Source: an uncultured Cohaesibacter sp. (GTDB lineage: Bacteria > Pseudomonadota > Alphaproteobacteria > Rhizobiales > Cohaesibacteraceae). From it: a stretch of 64,000 nt of DNA. Location of the stretch: positions 1,245,001 through 1,309,000 of the forward strand of contig NZ_OY782764.1 of the NCBI RefSeq assembly GCF_963678225.1. Direction: 5' to 3'. This document shows positions 17,483 through 27,100 of this stretch, one piece after another. Within the stretch, counting starts at the first letter, position 1. The number at the start of each line of letters is the position of its first letter. A model generated the notes under the pieces. The model ran no database searches, was not told where the DNA came from, and saw nothing but the letters and a program-made list of their open reading frames with translations. A program made the position numbers and the translations under genes.

Positions 17483-18234
17483 CAGCAATACTTGAACTTG
17501 ATTCCCTGACCCGTGTCTTCGGCGGCCTGAAGGCCGTGGATAATGTCTCCACCAAGGTGTCTGAGGGCGAATTGTGCGGTTTGATCGGGCCGAACGGGGC
17601 GGGCAAAACCACCCTATTCAACCTGATTTCAGGCTTTACGCCGCCATCCTCGGGCGATGTCCGCTTCAAGGGCGAGAGCATCACGGGCCTGCCAGTACAC
17701 AAGATTGCGCATAAGGGAATGTCCCGTACCTTCCAGAACCTGCGTGTATTCCCCAACATGACCGTTTTCGACAATATCTCCGTCGGGGCTCTGGGCATGA
17801 TTGGGGTCAGCCCCTTTTCCTCCATCTGGGGCGGCAAGGCCAAGGCAAAGGAAATCTCCGAGCGTAGCTGGGAGATGCTTGAAAAGGTGGGACTTACGGC
17901 ACATGCAGATGATCTGGCAGCCAACCTGTCTTACGGCAAGCGCAAATATCTTGAAATCGCACGCGCTTTGGCGATGAATCCGGAGTTGCTGATTCTGGAC
18001 GAGCCTGCCGCAGGCATGAACGATTCCGAAACGGCAGAACTGGCCCAGTTCATCACCGATCTCAACAAGACGGGCCTCACGATCATGCTTGTTGAGCATG
18101 ACATGGGGCTGGTGATGGGCATCTGTCAGCGCTTGGTGGTGTTGGCGTCCGGCCAGAAGATCGCCGATGATGTGCCTTCCAAGGTGCGTCAGGATCCTGC
18201 CGTTCTGGAAGCCTATCTGGGAGGCGACGACTGA
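17479..18234 (+). CDS. Liv-type ABC transporter ATPase (LivG-like)
   Basis: A 251-aa ATPase with Walker A GPNGAGKTT, Q-loop MSRTFQNLRVFPNMTV, a signature motif LSYGKRKYLEIA (the Liv-G form of LSGGQ), Walker B LLILDEPAAGMN and switch His in LVEHDMG. The ATG at 17479, within the LivM stop, is chosen over a TTG two codons upstream. It works with the LivF-like ATPase as a heterodimer. Confidence 0.92.
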   Translation: MTAILELDSLTRVFGGLKAVDNVSTKVSEGELCGLIGPNGAGKTTLFNLISGFTPPSSGDVRFKGESITGLPVHKIAHKGMSRTFQNLRVFPNMTVFDNISVGALGMIGVSPFSSIWGGKAKAKEISERSWEMLEKVGLTAHADDLAANLSYGKRKYLEIARALAMNPELLILDEPAAGMNDSETAELAQFITDLNKTGLTIMLVEHDMGLVMGICQRLVVLASGQKIADDVPSKVRQDPAVLEAYLGGDD

Positions 18235-18950
18235 TGAGCAATATTCTTGAAATAAATAATCTGTCGCTCAAGATCGGCGTTCAGGATATCCTGCATGACG
18301 TGACGGTAAAGGTGCCGCAAAAGGGCATTGTCTCAGTTCTGGGCGCCAACGGTGTTGGCAAAACCTCGCTGATGCGCTGCGTCTCGGGCATCTACCATGC
18401 CACAGGCGGCGAGATTCTGCTCGACGGTCAGGATATCTCAAAGCTCAAAAGCCATGATATCGTTGAGCGAGGTGTGATGCAGGCGCCCGAAGGCCGACAG
18501 ATCTTCTCAACCATGACCGTGTTGGAAAATCTGTTGCTGGGTGCAGGGCCGCTTGGAAGACAGGAACTGGATCATGTTTTGACCCTGTTCCCGGTTCTCA
18601 AGGAACGCCTTAAACAGCAGGCCGGCTCCATGTCCGGTGGTGAACAGCAGATGCTCTGCATAGGGCGCGCATTGATGCATAAGCCCAAGGTTCTACTGCT
18701 TGATGAGCCGTCCCTTGGTCTTGCTCCACGATTGGTGGGCTTCATCTGCGAGCTTGTGACCAGAATTCGCGATGAAGGCTATTCTGTTCTTCTGGTCGAG
18801 CAGAATGTGAAGGCTGCTCTGCGCATTTCCGACAAGGCCTATGTCATCGAGCATGGCAAGATCGTCATCGAGGGCGATGCCCACGAGCTGATGAGTGACA
18901 AGCGTGTGGCCGACGCCTATCTTGGCGGACATGTGCACGAAGGGTCGTAA
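18234..18950 (+). CDS. Liv-type ABC transporter ATPase (LivF-like)
   Basis: A 238-aa ATPase with Walker A GANGVGKTS, the LivF-specific MQAPEGRQIFSTMTVLENL, signature MSGGEQQML, Walker B VLLLDEPSLGLAP and switch LVEQN (Gln in place of His, usual for LivF). Its start overlaps the LivG-like stop (TGATG). A terminator follows, closing this transcription unit. Confidence 0.93.
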   Translation: MSNILEINNLSLKIGVQDILHDVTVKVPQKGIVSVLGANGVGKTSLMRCVSGIYHATGGEILLDGQDISKLKSHDIVERGVMQAPEGRQIFSTMTVLENLLLGAGPLGRQELDHVLTLFPVLKERLKQQAGSMSGGEQQMLCIGRALMHKPKVLLLDEPSLGLAPRLVGFICELVTRIRDEGYSVLLVEQNVKAALRISDKAYVIEHGKIVIEGDAHELMSDKRVADAYLGGHVHEGS

Positions 18951-18965
18951 GACACATGAGTGATC

Positions 18966-19003
18966 ATCCCGGCGTGTGCACCCTGCCGGGATTTTTCTTC
19001 TTC
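18966..19003 (+). terminator. Intrinsic terminator after the Liv-type operon
   Basis: ATCCCGGC (18966-18973) pairs with GCCGGGAT (18985-18992), followed by TTTTCTTCTT. The downstream oxidase unit therefore probably has its own promoter in 19004-19097. Confidence 0.85.
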
Positions 19004-19097
19004 CCGCACCTCCTTCAGAGGGGCCAAACCCTCTGATCTATTGAATTTAACAGATAAACGACGCCGTTTGGTCAGTCTAAACAATGAAAGAAAAGAC

Positions 19098-20408
19098 ATG
19101 AGCAACCCAGTCACTTTTCCTCCTTCCATCTGGGCCGTCACTGCGCCAGCCCGTACGCAGGCTGCCCCCCTTACCGAGGCGATTGAAACCGACACTGTGG
19201 TGATCGGTGGTGGCTTCACGGGGCTGGGCGCTGCCCTGCATCTGGCCAAGGCTGGCAGCGACGTGGTTCTGCTGGAAGGCAAGGCCATCGGCTGGGGCGC
19301 ATCTGGTCGCAACAACGGGCAGGTGATCCCGACCCTTACAGCCGCTGAACCGGATATGTGGGTGCAGCGCTATGGTGAAACAGGGCGTCTGTTTGCCCAG
19401 ATGATCGGTGCCTCCGCAAATGTGCTGTTTGATGCCATTCGCGAGGAGGACATCACCTCCCATGCCGATGCTGAACAGACCGGCTGGTTCCAGCCTGCTC
19501 ACACGCCGGGCCGTACCAAACTGAGCCAGAAACGCGTTGATGCATGGCAGCGCTTCGGCCTTGATGCCCGCTATCTCGATCACAAGGCTACCTCCGACCT
19601 GCTCGGCACCGAGCATTGGTATGGCGGCATGCTTGCCCCATCAGGTGGTCATATCAACCCGCTCGGCCTCTCGCGCGGATTGGCGTTGGCTGTGGAGCGG
19701 GCCGGTGGCACCATCTATGAAGCGACGCCGGTCTTGTCCTATGAGCATGATGGCACCCAATGGGTCGTCAAGACCGATCAGGGTACTGTGAAGGCGCGCG
19801 CGCTGATCTTGGCAACCAACGCCTATACGGGTGAAGTGGTGCCAAAGCTCAACCGCCGTCTGGCCCATTCCATCGTGCCGGTTTCTTCCTGGCAGATGTC
19901 CACCGAGCCTCTTAGCGATGAATTGCGCGCTTCGATCCTACCGGGGCGTCAGGCGGTGTCTGATACCCGCGGCGACTTGCGCTTCTTCCATTATGACCGC
20001 GACAACCGGCTGATCACCGGCGGCGCCATCATGGGCTTTGGCGATCTTGCTGCCCGCATGGCCCGCAAGGCAGCCAACAATCTGGCAGACAGTTTCCCTC
20101 AGCTTGCGCCACCCAAGATGACCCATGTCTGGGAAGGCTATCTTTCCATGAACTGGGATCGCTTCCCACGCGTGCATAGCCTTGGCCCGAATGGCTGGAC
20201 CTGGATCGGCTGCAATGGTCGTGGTGTTGCGCTTGGCTATTCGCTAGGTCGCGAAATGGCTCGCGCAACCAGCGGCGAAGACCTTGCCTCGCTGGCCCTG
20301 CCAACCACCACGCCGCATGCGCTGCCGTTCCACGCCATCGGCCGCGCCATCGCCCCTTACTATCTCGCCTGGTATAAATTCAAGGACCACCGGGAATATA
20401 AAAGCTAA
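19098..20408 (+). CDS. FAD-dependent oxidoreductase (DAO family, PuuB-like)
   Basis: A 436-aa flavoprotein. The FAD-binding Rossmann motif is VVIGGGFTGLGAALHLAKAG (near residues 34-53), followed by GWGASGRNNGQV, which is typical of glycine-oxidase/gamma-glutamylputrescine-oxidase relatives. The C-terminal WIGCNGRGVALGY is the second FAD contact. Such enzymes oxidise secondary or primary amines of amino acids to imines with oxygen. The ATG at 19098 (GAAAGA upstream) is preferred; an ATG at 18960 lies before the terminator. It is followed after 12 nt by the second ATC hydrolase-like gene, so it may convert a saturated ring amine into the substrate of that enzyme (inference). Confidence 0.86.
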   Translation: MSNPVTFPPSIWAVTAPARTQAAPLTEAIETDTVVIGGGFTGLGAALHLAKAGSDVVLLEGKAIGWGASGRNNGQVIPTLTAAEPDMWVQRYGETGRLFAQMIGASANVLFDAIREEDITSHADAEQTGWFQPAHTPGRTKLSQKRVDAWQRFGLDARYLDHKATSDLLGTEHWYGGMLAPSGGHINPLGLSRGLALAVERAGGTIYEATPVLSYEHDGTQWVVKTDQGTVKARALILATNAYTGEVVPKLNRRLAHSIVPVSSWQMSTEPLSDELRASILPGRQAVSDTRGDLRFFHYDRDNRLITGGAIMGFGDLAARMARKAANNLADSFPQLAPPKMTHVWEGYLSMNWDRFPRVHSLGPNGWTWIGCNGRGVALGYSLGREMARATSGEDLASLALPTTTPHALPFHAIGRAIAPYYLAWYKFKDHREYKS

Positions 20409-20420
20409 CAGGACCTGACC

Positions 20421-20882
20421 ATGAACGATATCCCTATTCTGGAACGCCGCCGCATCGAGGCAATGATCTTGAAGCATGTTTTGGATGTGATCACCGAACG
20501 CAGCGGCCGCGAAGAGGCGGAAGCTGTGATCGGCGAGACCTGCTCGCGCTCGGCTATCGAGCAGGGCAAGGCCATGGCTGAAGGGCTCGACCACGCCCCG
20601 ACCCTTTCCGACTTTGCCGACATCCTTCCCAACTGGACCAAGGAAGATGCGCTCCAGATCGAAACGCTGGTAACCGAACCCGAGCAGATGGACTTTAACG
20701 TCACCCGCTGTCGCTATGCTGAAATGTACAAGGAAATGGGTCTTGGCGATATCGGCCATCTCTTGTCATGCAACCGTGACGGCGACTTCTGCGTAGGCTA
20801 TAACCCGGAAATCAAGCTGGATCGCACCCAGACCATCATGAAGGGCGCGTCTCACTGCGATTTCCGTTACAAAATGAAATGA
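20421..20882 (+). CDS. ATC hydrolase-family protein (second copy)
   Basis: A 153-aa cytosolic protein of the L-2-amino-thiazoline-4-carboxylate hydrolase family. The C-terminal half shows the canonical pattern FNVTRCRYAEMYKEMG, LLSCNRDGDFCVGYNPEI and TIMKGASHCDF, with four cysteines and an Asp that are the family's conserved positions. Its N-terminal half is helical. It sits between the FAD oxidase and an M20 amidohydrolase with 12- and 18-nt gaps, so the three form one operon. In the known Pseudomonas pathway ring opening of ATC gives N-carbamoyl-cysteine, which an amidohydrolase then cleaves; the order of genes here fits such a two-step hydrolysis. Confidence 0.82.
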   Translation: MNDIPILERRRIEAMILKHVLDVITERSGREEAEAVIGETCSRSAIEQGKAMAEGLDHAPTLSDFADILPNWTKEDALQIETLVTEPEQMDFNVTRCRYAEMYKEMGLGDIGHLLSCNRDGDFCVGYNPEIKLDRTQTIMKGASHCDFRYKMK

Positions 20883-20900
20883 GAAGAGGAAGAGAAGAAT

Positions 20901-22067
20901 ATGGCAGTTGATAATTGGGTTTCGCGCGAAATCGAAGATCTGACCGCTTTCCGGCGGGATTTGCACGAAAATCCCGAACTGCTTTACGACCTTAAACGCA
21001 CCTCGAAAAAAGTGGCTGAAGCGCTGCGCGCCGCTGGCGTGGACGAGGTGGTTGAAGGGCTGGGCAAAACCGGCGTCGTTGGTGTCATCCGTGGCCAGAG
21101 TAACAAGTCCGGCCGCACCATCGGTCTGCGGGCTGATATGGATGCCCTGCCCATCGTGGAAGCCACGGGCCTGCCTCACGCTTCCAAGGTTCCCGGCAAG
21201 ATGCATGCTTGCGGGCATGATGGACACACCACCATGCTGCTGGGCGCTGCCAGACATTTCGTTGAAAGCCGCGCCTTTGATGGTACGGTTCTGGTTATCT
21301 TCCAGCCAGCCGAAGAGGGCGGTGCAGGTGCTCAGGCCATGATCGATGATGGCCTGTTCGAGCGCTGGCCCTGTGATGAAGTCTATGGCATGCACAATAT
21401 TCCCGATGTACCGGTCGGCCATTTCGTCACCGGCAAGGGCCCGAGCATGGCAGCGGTCGACATGTTCGACATCAAGGTGACCGGTCGGGGTGGCCATGCT
21501 GCTCAGCCGCACAATGCCATCGATCCGTTCCCGGCTGTGGCTGCCATTATCCAGTCCATCAACGGCATGAGCGCACGCACGGTCAATCCGCTGGATTCCC
21601 ACGTGGTTTCCCTTTGCGGCATTACCAGCAACGACACCTACAATGTGATCCCCGAAGAGATCAACATCAAGGGCACCGTGCGCACGCTGAATGAAGCCGT
21701 CCGCGACCATGTCGAAGAGCGCCTTGGCAAGATCGTGTCTCAGATTGCCGAAGGCAACAATTGCGTCGGCGCGCTTGATTATCGCCGCCTCTATCCGGTG
21801 ATGGTCAACCATGATGAAGCAACCGAGCATGCCGCACAGGCCGCCCGCGCGGTTTCTGGAGACGATGCTGTCAGCATCGAAATGCCGCCGACCCTCGGCG
21901 GTGAGGATTTTGCCTTCATGCTCAACGCCGTGCCGGGTTCCATGATCCATGTGGGCAATGGCCCGTCAGCCCAGTTGCATCATCCCAAATTCGATTTCAA
22001 TGACGATGTGATCAAGTGGGGCTGTTCCTATTGGGCACAGCTGGTGCGCGATCGCCTACCGCTCTAA
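20901..22067 (+). CDS. M20 family metallo-amidohydrolase (hippurate hydrolase type)
   Basis: A 388-aa cytosolic amidohydrolase of the M20D group. Metal-binding segments are visible: MHACGHDGHTTMLLGAA (near residues 96-112), PAEEGGAGA with the catalytic Glu pair, YGMHNIPD, and the C-terminal GGEDFAFM and HHPKFDFND. Family members cleave N-acyl or N-carbamoyl amino acids and hippurate. The position after the ATC hydrolase-like gene suggests it removes the acyl or carbamoyl group from the ring-opened product. GAGGAAGAGAAG precedes the start, and a terminator follows. Confidence 0.9.
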   Translation: MAVDNWVSREIEDLTAFRRDLHENPELLYDLKRTSKKVAEALRAAGVDEVVEGLGKTGVVGVIRGQSNKSGRTIGLRADMDALPIVEATGLPHASKVPGKMHACGHDGHTTMLLGAARHFVESRAFDGTVLVIFQPAEEGGAGAQAMIDDGLFERWPCDEVYGMHNIPDVPVGHFVTGKGPSMAAVDMFDIKVTGRGGHAAQPHNAIDPFPAVAAIIQSINGMSARTVNPLDSHVVSLCGITSNDTYNVIPEEINIKGTVRTLNEAVRDHVEERLGKIVSQIAEGNNCVGALDYRRLYPVMVNHDEATEHAAQAARAVSGDDAVSIEMPPTLGGEDFAFMLNAVPGSMIHVGNGPSAQLHHPKFDFNDDVIKWGCSYWAQLVRDRLPL

Positions 22068-22109
22068 CCGCTTGGTGTGCCTTGCAATGAGGGGCGAGAT
22101 CTGACAACA

Positions 22110-22147
22110 AAGCCGACCGGGATGGGCATCCCTCCGGTCGGCTTTTC
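22110..22147 (+). terminator. Intrinsic terminator after the oxidase/amidohydrolase operon
   Basis: AAGCCGACCGG pairs with CCGGTCGGCTT around a loop of 13 nt and is followed by TT. It lies about 45 nt after the M20 stop codon. Confidence 0.9.
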
Positions 22148-22206
22148 TGTGTCTGCCCAAACTGACGGCTATCGCTACGTTAAAACAACTCCAGAGGCTC
22201 ACGGCC

Positions 22207-23082
22207 CTACAAGCCAAACCGGATCGGACTTTCCCCTGTTATCCTTGCAAAAATCTTCTTCGCTTGCGGCTTGGGGACTTGATCGTTTTCTAAAACTCTT
22301 GCCAGATTTTTTGAAAGGGTCTTGGTTCTCATTGGGGTACGGCGCAGCTGTTCATTCGAAAAAAGGCCCTGATAATAGCCAAGGTAATCACGCCGATTGC
22401 GAACGGCTACAGAGAAGTCGGCCTTGTCTGGAGTATTTCCTTTGAAAATATCCAGTACAAAAGGTTTTAAAACGCCGAGAGAATGCATGTGCCGTGGCAT
22501 ACCATGCCCAACTCCGGGAATACGATAGAACTCGCATTCGGGCGAAGCTTCATAAAAACGATGAATATGTTTGCGATCCGGGGCAAGAAGAGGGTCGGCA
22601 ACAAGAAAAACCTTGGAAACGCCGACTATTCCTTCACTCGCATCATGGAAGGTATTTTCCCAGTTTTCCTTTTTCGCCTTGGGATATCGCGGTTCCCATG
22701 GCGCTAACTGCTTGTTTAGCGTTGAAATTGGGTTGAGCAAAATTGCGGAATCGCAGTTGAGGCGCGACGCAAATGCACCAGCGGCGTATCCCCCCATTGA
22801 TCCCCCATAGCTGATCCTCGAAGAAAATTGACTGAAATTAAAGGCTCTATCAATTTCGTCCAGAAAGTGAAAAAAGCTGGTCCTGCGATACCATGCAGTT
22901 GCTCTGGTTTCGAGAAAAGAGATGACGTTGATATCCTTGGAGCGAACGAAATCAAAGCCCCACCCTAAACGGTTTTCTATCGGGCCTGCCGAATTCATAT
23001 TGTCAAATGCGAAGACGATCGGACCATCATTCTGAATGAAGATATCTGCGGCATAGAGGGCATCGTTGCTTAATAAACGCAT
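22207..23082 (-). CDS. Putative alpha/beta-hydrolase-like protein, function unknown
   Basis: A 291-aa protein I cannot assign to a named family. The segment SYGGSMGGYAAG (near residue 93) is a GxSxGG nucleophile elbow, and IPGVGHGMPRHMH (near residue 190) offers the catalytic His, so an alpha/beta-hydrolase fold is likely. There is no signal peptide or membrane helix. The C-terminal 80 residues are Arg/Lys-rich. Base composition is more A/T-rich than the flanking operons and the ribosome-binding site is weak. It lies divergent to the SGNH hydrolase gene with a 257-nt gap. Such proteins accompany some polysaccharide or glycosyltransferase loci, but none is present here. Confidence 0.6.
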   Translation of the reverse strand: MRLLSNDALYAADIFIQNDGPIVFAFDNMNSAGPIENRLGWGFDFVRSKDINVISFLETRATAWYRRTSFFHFLDEIDRAFNFSQFSSRISYGGSMGGYAAGAFASRLNCDSAILLNPISTLNKQLAPWEPRYPKAKKENWENTFHDASEGIVGVSKVFLVADPLLAPDRKHIHRFYEASPECEFYRIPGVGHGMPRHMHSLGVLKPFVLDIFKGNTPDKADFSVAVRNRRDYLGYYQGLFSNEQLRRTPMRTKTLSKNLARVLENDQVPKPQAKKIFARITGESPIRFGL

Positions 23083-23339
23083 AATAAATGTCTCAATTTA
23101 GGGCTTGTCATCAATCCGCCACTGTTTTCTGACTTACTTCTGAGAATGATTGCAATAAAATTCACCGCTCAGCTCTTGCTTCAATACACGGTAAGCCAAT
23201 GATGAGCCGATGAAAAGGAAGCACAGTTTTTGCGCTGTGTATTAACCGATAGAGCGAAACAAGATCTGCCGTTGTTTTCTGTTTTACTCCCGACAGGCGC
23301 ATCCCTTCTCTTCTCTGATTACTTAATAGGCGGCTTTCG

Positions 23340-23990
23340 ATGATACGTAAAATTATGACGTTTGCTCTTTGCGCAGCTTTTCTTGGCTTTTCAGCAGGGG
23401 CCAGTGCGGCAGCCAATGCTTCTGGGCGCATAAAGCCAAGATCTTCGCTGTTTCTGGAATTCAGCCCACATGTTGATGTGGTCATGATTGGCGATAGCAT
23501 CACAAAGCAGGGGCTTTGGAGCGAGTTTGTTCCCGAAATCAAAATTGCCAACCGAGGCGTCGGTGGTGATAAAGCCGATCAGATCCTGCAGCGGATGGAC
23601 ACCATCCTGAACACTCAGCCAAAAGTCGCCTATCTCATGGTGGGCATCAATGACTTGACCCATGGCCGATCGGTCAAAAAGACCTTCAACAATATTGTCG
23701 CCATAACCGAGCAATTGCAGCAAAATAATATCAAGGTCGTGCTTCAGTCTACGCTGGAATGCGCGCGGGAGAAATGCCAGCGCATTTTCAACAAGAAAGT
23801 CAAGAGATTGAATGCGGCGCTGGTGACCTATGCCAACAGCAACAATATCAAATTCATCGATTTGAACCCGTATCTGAGCATTAAAACGGGCTTGAACCCC
23901 AAATACACCTTCGATGGGCTGCATCTCAATGGCAAGGGATATCGCGTTTGGGTAGATCGACTCTATGCTGAGGGGATCACAGATTTTTAG
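23340..23990 (+). CDS. Secreted SGNH/GDSL-type hydrolase
   Basis: A 216-aa protein with an N-terminal signal peptide (MIRKIMTFALCAAFLGFSAG, cleavage near ASAAA), so periplasmic or extracellular. The four SGNH blocks are present in order: MIGDSIT (Ser nucleophile, near residue 50), GVGGD (Gly), GINDL (Asn) and DGLHLNGKGY (Asp and His). Family members are esterases, lysophospholipases or carbohydrate acetylesterases; the layout resembles GDSL-like lipases and platelet-activating-factor acetylhydrolase relatives. It stands alone, with a terminator after it. The substrate cannot be told. Confidence 0.88.
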   Translation: MIRKIMTFALCAAFLGFSAGASAAANASGRIKPRSSLFLEFSPHVDVVMIGDSITKQGLWSEFVPEIKIANRGVGGDKADQILQRMDTILNTQPKVAYLMVGINDLTHGRSVKKTFNNIVAITEQLQQNNIKVVLQSTLECAREKCQRIFNKKVKRLNAALVTYANSNNIKFIDLNPYLSIKTGLNPKYTFDGLHLNGKGYRVWVDRLYAEGITDF

Positions 23991-24025
23991 TATCGGTCAC
24001 AGACTACAGATCTTGAGTTTGTAGC

Positions 24026-24066
24026 AAAAAGCCCGCTCCTATCATCGTTGATGGGAGCGGGCTTTT
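24026..24066. terminator. Bidirectional intrinsic terminator
   Basis: AAAAAGCCCGCTCC pairs with GGAGCGGGCTTTT. A-run on the left and T-run on the right let it end both the SGNH gene (plus) and the 5-oxoprolinase gene (minus). Confidence 0.92.
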
Positions 24067-24100
24067 GTGCGCGCGCCAAGATTCTGCGTGGCAGAAAAGG

Positions 24101-27100
24101 CTAGAGTGCGCCCCATCCGCCGGGTGTCGGGGTCACCACCGTGATGGTGTCGCCAGCATTCAGTATGGTCTGATCGCACCCCTTCAGCTCTTGCACTGAC
24201 CCATCAAGCCTTTTGACCCAGGTGTGGCCGAGCTCGCCATCTTCGCCCCCTTCAAGCCCGCGAGGCTTGACACTTCTATGCGAGGAAAGAATGGCGCAAT
24301 CCATTTTTTCAAGGAAGCGCAAGCTGCGCTCAGTGCCATCGCCCGCAGACCATTTGCCCTTGCCGCCAGACCCTTTGCGAATATGGAAGTCTTCCAGCAG
24401 AACCGGAAAACGGAATTCCAGAACTTCCGGATCCGTAAGGCGCGAGTTGGTCATGTGGGTATGCACACCATCCGTGCCATGAAAGCCCGGACCAGCCGGA
24501 GATCCCGAGCAGATGGTTTCATAATACTGATAGATGTCATTGCCAAAGGTGAGATTGTTCATCGTGCCTTGCGAATTGGACATGGCGCCCAATGCCGCGA
24601 ACACGGCGTTGGTCACATGCTGAGAGGTCTCCACATTACCTGCCACCACGGCAGCGGGATAACTCGGACGCAACATGCAGCCTTCCGGAACAATGATGTT
24701 GATCGGTTTAAGACATCCGGCATTCATGGGAATGTCGCCTTCGACCATCACGCGGAAGCAATAAAGAATTGCCGCCCGAGTCACAGGTTCTGGCGCATTG
24801 AAATTGTTGGCCTTGACGCCGGTTGTGCCAGTAAAGTCCACGGTTGCTTCCCGCTTTTCCTTATCGACAGTGATCTTCACATGAATGACGGAGCCCTGAT
24901 CCGTGTGATATTCACAATCGGAATCCTTGAGCGCCTCGATGACACGCCGCACGCTTTCCTCGGCATTGTCCTGAACATAGCCCATATAGGCTTCCACCAC
25001 ATCCTGCCCGAAGTTGGCGACCATTTTGCGCACTTCCTGAATGCCCTTCTCGTTGGCAGCGATCTGGGCGGAAAGGTCGGCAATATTCTGGTGCGGATTT
25101 CTGGCAGGATAGGCGTGATCTGTCAGCAAGTCCCTTAGAGCTGCCTCGCGAAAATGGCCCTGATCGACAATCTTGAAATTGTCAAACAGCACGCCTTCTT
25201 CGTCCACGGTGGTGGCAAGCGGAGTCATGGAGCCGGGGGCGGTGCCGCCGACATCGGCATGGTGTCCGCGCGAAGCGGCCCAGAACAGGATGTTCTCGCC
25301 CTTGTCATCAAACACCGGCGTGACGACGGTAATGTCTGGCAAATGCGTGCCGCCATTATAGGGGGCATTGAGGGCGAAGGCATCGCCGGGCTTGATGTTG
25401 CCCTCGTTGAGCTTGATGACGGTTTCCACGGACCGCCCCATGGAGCCCAGATGCACCGGCATGTGCGGCGCATTGGCAACCAGGGCCCCCTTGGCGTCAA
25501 AGATGGCGCAGGAGAAATCGAGCCGTTCCTTGATATTGACCGAATAAGCCGTCTTTTGCAGGGTTACCCCCATCTGTTCCGCTATCGACATGAACAGATT
25601 GTTGAAGACTTCCAGCATCACCGGATCGGCTTGGGTGCCGATGGCCTTGTCTCTTTGCAGAGGCACGATGCGGCTGAGCACCACATGATCCTTGGCATTG
25701 AGCTTGGCCTGCCATCCATCCTCCACGACGATCGTTGCGTGGGATTCCACAAGGATGGCGGGGCCAGTAACGGTCATGCCGGGTTTCAGCCTATCGCGCT
25801 TGTAGATGGAGGTGTCGTGCCATTCGCCTTCGGCATAGATGCGTGTTGCAGCGGCAGCCTCCGGGGCCTCGCTGGAAAGCGTCAGATCCGGCTCGATGAG
25901 GCCTGCTCCGCCACCGGTGGTTCCCACTTCCAACGTTTCAGCGACAATCTCCTTGTCGGAATAGGCAAAGCCGAATTGGGCCTTATGTGCCTGCTCGAAG
26001 GCTGCCTTCATTTCCGATACGGTTCCGAAATGAACAGGCAAGGAGGTGTCTGATCCTTCATAGCGCAGATGCACAATGGTGCGCGTCTGCCGCTTGTCTG
26101 CCGGTACAGCCTGCCGTTCCAGTTCTTCTTCGGTCTGCAGGGCGAGACCGTCTCTTAGCGCTTCAAGGTCAGGAATGAGGCTCTCCTCCAACCGCTTGAC
26201 CACGGATTGTTGCCGGTCGGCGCGGATATCGGCAAGCCCCATGCCATAGGCTGAGAGGATGCCCGAGAAGGGGTGCAGCACCACGGTTTTCATGCCAAGG
26301 CTATCGGCCACGCGGCAACCCGTCTGACCACCAGCACCACCAAAGCAGACAAGGGCATAGGAGGTAACGTCATAGCCGCGCTGAACGGAAATCTTCTTGA
26401 TGGCATTGGCCATATTCTCAACGGCGATCTTGAGAAAGCCATCCGCTACATCTTCGGGGCTGCGATCATCGCCCACCTCTTGAGCCAGAGCGGCGAATTT
26501 CTCCCGCACGACGGTTTCATCCAGAGGCTGGTCCTGATTGGGGCCGAAAATTTGGGGGAAGAAATCCGTTGCCAGTTTGCCTGTCATCAGGTTGGCATCG
26601 GTAACCGTCAGCGGCCCACCGCGTCGATAGCAGGCCGGGCCGGGATTGGCGCCCGCAGAATCAGGGCCGACCTGAAAGCGTTCGTCCTTGTAATGAAGGA
26701 TGGAGCCACCACCGGCCGCCACCGTATGGATCATCATCATTGGGGCGCGCATGCGAACACCGGCGACCTCGGTTTCGAACGCGCGTTCATATTCGCCGTC
26801 AAAATGGCAGACATCGGTGGATGTCCCGCCCATGTCAAACCCGATGATCTTTTCAAAGCCTGCCATGCGGGCGGTCTCGACCGCTCCGACAACCCCGCCA
26901 GCAGGACCGGAAAGAATGGCATCCCTGCCTTGAAACAGATTGGCAGCGGTCAATCCGCCGGAAGACTGCATGAACATCAGACGCGGCCCTTCGCCCAGTT
27001 CTTCTTGCACCTGTTCCACATAGCGGCGCAGAATGGGCGAGAGATAGGCATCCACAACCGTGGTGTCGCCTCGGCCCACCAGTTTCATCAGCGGGGATAC

